A stretch of DNA of 64,000 nucleotides from Mya arenaria (taxonomy: Eukaryota; Mollusca; Bivalvia; Myida; Myidae), in NCBI RefSeq assembly GCF_026914265.1, contig NC_069124.1, positions 85,460,915-85,524,914 of the forward strand, given 5' to 3'. Of the stretch, positions 59,390-64,000 are shown piece after piece. Below the pieces are notes generated by a model. The model was given only the letters and a program-made list of their open reading frames with translations, did no database searches and had not been told where the DNA came from. Every line of letters begins with the position of its first letter. The stretch's first letter is position 1. The translations under genes and the position numbers were made by a program.

Positions 59390-62335
59390 CAGTATGTGTG
59401 TATATATAGTACCATATGACTTGATATTATTGCAGTATGTGTGTATATATAGTACCATATGACTTGATATTGCAGTATGTGTGTATATATAGTACCATAT
59501 GACTTGATATTGCAGTATGTGTGTATATATAGTACCATATGACTTGATATTATTGCAGTATGTGTGTATATATAGTACCATATGACTTGATATTATTGCA
59601 GTATGTGTGTATATATAGTACCATATGACTTGATATTGCAGTATGTGTGTATATATAGTACCATATGACTTGATATTGTTGCAGTATGTGTGTATATATA
59701 GTACCATATGACTTGATATTATTGCAGTATGTGTGTATATATAGTACCATATGACTTGATATTATTGCAGTATGTGTGTATATATAGTACCATATGACTT
59801 GATATTGCAGTATGTGTGTATATATAGTACCATATGACTTGATATTATTACAGTATGTGTGTATATATAGTACCATATGACTTGATATTGCAGTATGTGT
59901 GTATATATAGTACCATATGACTTGATATTATTGCAGTATGTGTGTATATATAGTACCATATGACTTGATATTGCAGTATGTGTGTATATATAGTACCATA
60001 TGACTTGATATTATTACAGTATGTGTGTATATATAGTACCATATGACTTGATATTATTGCAGTATGTGTGTATATATAGTACCATATGACTTGATATTGC
60101 AGTATGTGTGTATATATAGTACCATATGACTTGATATTGTTGCAGTATGTGTGTATATATAGTACCATATGACTTGATATTGTTGCAGTATGTGTGTATA
60201 TATAGTACCATATGACTTGATATTGCAGTATGTGTGTATATATAGTACCATATGACTTGATATTATTGCAGTATGTGTGTATATATAGTACCATATGACT
60301 TGATATTATTGCAGTATGTGTGTATATATAGTACCATATGACTTGATATTATTGCAGTATGTGTGTATATATAGTACCATATGACTTGATATTATTGCAG
60401 TATGTGTGTATATATAGTACCATATGACTTGATATTGTTGCAGTATGTGTGTATATATAGTACCATATGACTTGATATTGTTGCAGTATGTGTGTATATA
60501 TAGTACCATATGACTTGATATTATTGCAGTATGTGTGTATATATAGTACCATATGACTTGATATTGTTGCAGTATGTGTGTATATATAGTACCATATGAC
60601 TTGATATTGTTGCAATATGTGTGTATATATAGTACCATATGACTTGATATTATTGCAGTATGTGTGTATATATAGTACCATATGACTTGATATTATTAGA
60701 GTATGTGTGTATATATAGTACCATATGACTTGATATTATTACAGTATGTGTGTATATATAGTACCATATGACTTGATATTATTACAGTATGTGTGTGTAT
60801 ATAGTACCATATGACTTGATATTGCAGTATGTGTGTATATATAGTACCATATGACTTGATATTATTGCAGTATGTGTGTATATATAGTACCATATGACTT
60901 GATATTGTTGCAGTATGTGTGTATATATAGTACCATATGACTTGATATTGCAGTATGTGTGTATATATAGTACCATATGACTTGATATTGCAGTATGTGT
61001 GTATATATAGTACCATATGACTTGATATTGCAGTATGTGTGTATATATAGTACCATATGACTTGATATTATTACAGTATGTGTGTATATATAGTACCATA
61101 TGACTTGATATTGCAGTATGTGTGTATATATAGTACCATATGACTTGATATTGCAGTATGTGTGTATATATAGTACCATATGACTTGATATTGCAGTATG
61201 TGTGTATATATAGTACCATATGGCTTGATATTGCAGTATGTGTGTATATATAGTACCATATGACTTGATATTGCAGTATGTGTGTATATATAGTACCATA
61301 TGACTTGATATTGCAGTATGTGTGTATATATAGTACCATATGACTTGATATTGCAGTATGTGTGTATATATAGTACCATATGACTTGATATTGCAGTATG
61401 TGTGTATATATAGTACCATATGACTTGATATTGCAGTATGTGTGTATATATAGTACCATATGACTTGATATTGCAGTATGTGTGTATATTTAGTACCATA
61501 TGACTTGATATTGCAGTATGTGTGTATATATAGTACCATATGACTTGATATTATTACAGTATGTGTGTATATATAGTACCATATGACTTGATATTATTGC
61601 AGTATGTGTGTATATATAGTACCATATGACTTGATATTATTACAGTATGTGTGTATATATAGTACCATATGACTTGATATTGCAGTATGTGTGTATATAT
61701 AGTACCATATGACTTGATATTGCAGTATGTGTGTATATATATTGCCATATGACTTGATATTGTTGCAGTATGTGTGTATATATAGTACCATATGACTTGA
61801 TATTGCAGTATGTGTGTATATATAGTACCATATGACTTGATATTATTACAGTATGTGTGTATATATAGTACCATATGACTTGATATTGCAGTATGTGTGT
61901 ATATATAGTACCATATGACTTGATATTGTTGCAGTATGTGTGTATATATAGTACCATATGACTTGATATTGTTGCAGTATGTGTGTATATTTAGTACCAT
62001 ATGACTTGATATTGCAGTATGTGTGTATATATAGTACCATATGACTTGATATTGCAGTATGTGTGTATATATAGTACCATATGACTTGATATTATTGCAG
62101 TATGTGTGTATATATAGTACCATATGACTTGATGTTGCTGTATGTGTGTATATATAGTACCATATGACTTGATATTGCAGTATGTGTGTATATATAGTAC
62201 CATATGACTTGATATTGCAGTATGTGTGTATATATAGTACCATATGACTTGATGTTGCTGTATGTGTGTATATATAGTACCATATGACTTGATATTGTTG
62301 TGTGTATATATAGTACCATATGACTTGATATTGTT
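59390..62335. repeat. 40/43-bp minisatellite, about 70 copies (intron after exon 10)
   Basis: The basic 40-bp unit is TATGTGTGTATATATAGTAC plus CATATGACTTGATATTGCAG. A second class has three extra bases before GCAG (TTATTGCAG, TTGTTGCAG or TTATTACAG, 43 bp). Both classes are interspersed, except for a run of about a dozen pure 40-mers at roughly 61.08-61.54 kb. Unit sequence is extremely uniform, which implies recent expansion. The array starts about 107 bp after the exon 10 donor. The minus strand reads through as YGTIYTHILQ-type repeats, which are not proteins. Confidence 0.97.
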
Positions 62336-64000
62336 GTTTGCTTTTAAGGGCAGTTACAACATAAAATATACCGTTTATTTGTTTCACAATCTGTTGATAT
62401 TAACAAGCGCTACAACCAAATACTAAGCAATATTTATTCAACCTTGTATCTTTTTGGTTTCTTTTGATCGGTAGCAAAATACATAGATTTAAATCATTAC
62501 TATGAAATCTTTTAACATGTGTACATATAATGGTCTTTGTCTGAATTTCTTTATTATGAGTCTCTAACTTCAAATATAGAACTATAACTTAGAATTGTAG
62601 TTGTTGTGTATCACTGTTGGTATATATCCACATCATGTATAACACTGCCTCTCCATACTTTCTGTTTCATCTCTCACAGATGGAGGTAGTATTGCTCCGT
62701 TACCTATCCATGACCTGGTGTCATTTCACTACAATTTACTAGCCAAACATTTCGTTATATTTACATTTCCCAAAAGTATTCCAAATTGCACAGTGTGATA
62801 TTATTCAGTTTTTCTATACTATTTAGAGGTTTGTTACTGATAAATTTTCTTTAACGATCCAAATTTTTTACCTAATCTACAAGTAGTACGCTAGTAAATT
62901 TAGCAGCTACTTCACGCACCTATCATCCTTGAATTACAATCATGTACTAGTGGAGATCATCATTTATTGATAACAAAATGATTTATCATATATCCCCATG
63001 TATCATTATACCGCTAGATAGATATAGGTGGGGCATATATAGGAGTTGCGACCCTCATGTCCTGTTCCAAATTGTGTTACATGCTGCTCTTAAATAATTG
63101 CTCCTACACTCATGAAACTATGTATGAATGTTGGTCAGCAAGGGAAGTTGTGCACCTACAATTTCTGTAACATTTCACTAAGTCTATCTATTGCTATGGC
63201 CCTACTCTATGTAAACTATGGACTGTTAATTGTTATTTTTTCCAAAATTATTAAACCATCATGCAACCCACAATTTGAGTGATATTTAACTTTGTATAAA
63301 TACAAGTTATGGGCCTTAACTTGTAAATAAAAGTGCTTCAAAATTATACCCCAATGCCATATTAATATTTTGATTTACTATTAGAATAATCCAAACAGTA
63401 TATTTCATTTATTAGGTACCAAAACGGTAATTTGATAAGGCTAAAAGAAGATATAAAATATAGTACAAATATAACAAACTTTAATGTTTGGCATTTATTT
63501 CCTTTAAGCATGTATAAGGATTCAATGTCAATAGTTCTTTGATTTTCCAAAAAATGCATATATTTAGAGACATTTATACTTGTAAAACAACTGTTCAAAA
63601 CTCAATGCATTTGCGAAGTATGTAGAGGGGAAGTAACAAGGGAAGAGGTCAATGTTTTTTTTTTTTCGAAACTTCAAAAGTAATTCAGTATTGTTGAGCT
63701 CCTTCTATTCTATATCAAGAAAAAGAAATGCTTTTGTCAAAACTTAAAACTGAAACTCATGTAACTCTTGAACAGACAAAACTAGCTCAAAATGAATACT
63801 TGTGCATGATATAAATATGCATAAATTTATTGTTAATTATGCGAATACGCAGCATTGATATAGTGTCAATAGTGACATCCATTTAAGACTTAAACATTGA
63901 TTGTTGTTTTCTTTCAGTTAATTGCATTTTGAGTGATCCAAGATAATTTTGAAAATTTGATGAAATTTGATAATGGATAATTGACTTCAGCTCTTAAGAC
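62336..64000. other. Intron sequence to the window edge, nothing recognised
   Basis: I looked for a following FERM-adjacent exon in the plus strand and found none with a convincing acceptor and frame. The sequence is AT-rich. Confidence 0.35.

Noticed and set aside
59390-62335. CRISPR-like array
   Set aside because: Repeats are contiguous with no unique spacers, and the context is an intron of an animal gene.
59387-62387. Overlapping minus-strand frames reading YGTIYTHILQ repeats
   Set aside because: All three frames of a 40/43-bp minisatellite are open; this is sequence periodicity, not a protein.

Overview
The window looks like nuclear DNA of a bivalve or closely related lophotrochozoan. 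It is AT-rich and contains five intron-bearing metazoan genes. It is dense in short inverted-repeat DNA elements, tRNA-derived SINE and LINE pieces, GTCAAGGTCA-type interspersed repeats and very large minisatellites. These are habits of bivalve genomes, but the species cannot be named from the sequence. I saw no operons, CRISPR arrays, rRNA genes or recognisable LTR retroelements.

Layout. At 0.9-3.5 kb (minus) lie six exons of a TSPAN3-like tetraspanin whose first exon was not found. From 3.5 to 11 kb the sequence is repeat-rich: a degenerate ~140-bp array, a second array split by a TA-flanked insertion, a near-palindromic TTAA element and one copy of a TTAA MITE. At 11.2-13.8 kb are two LINE pieces in opposite orientations: an intact ORF1 whose stop lies in a perfect 33-bp inverted repeat, and a reverse transcriptase fragment. 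A SINE follows at 14.2 kb. A two-exon DUF229-family type II membrane protein occupies 15.3-17.5 kb (plus). From 17.5 to 28.9 kb come a hAT-type MITE with an exact 8-bp target duplication, a decayed multicopy ORF, a LINE 3' end, a 38/76-bp satellite of stem-loop units, and a broken partial duplicate of the DUF229 gene.

At 28.9-33.4 kb (plus) is a nine-exon secreted serine beta-lactamase-like protein with all three active-site motifs and one probable GC-AG intron. At 34.7-41.8 kb (minus) is a four-exon FAM184-type coiled-coil gene. Its first intron carries a 3.7-kb minisatellite with three related repeat domains of 28, 25 and 30 bp. At 45.5-59.3 kb (plus) are ten exons of the FERM domain of an EPB41L4A-like protein. 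Its 8.5-kb first intron holds a ~180-bp satellite, and the intron after exon 10 holds about 70 copies of a 40/43-bp minisatellite. This gene runs off the right edge.

The genes do not form one pathway. Tetraspanin, FAM184 and EPB41L4A are general membrane and cytoskeletal genes. The DUF229 and beta-lactamase-like genes belong to families I believe are expanded in molluscs. The most notable non-genic structures are the three big minisatellites, the stem-loop satellite, and a pair of inverted fold-back modules that bracket the whole beta-lactamase-like gene.
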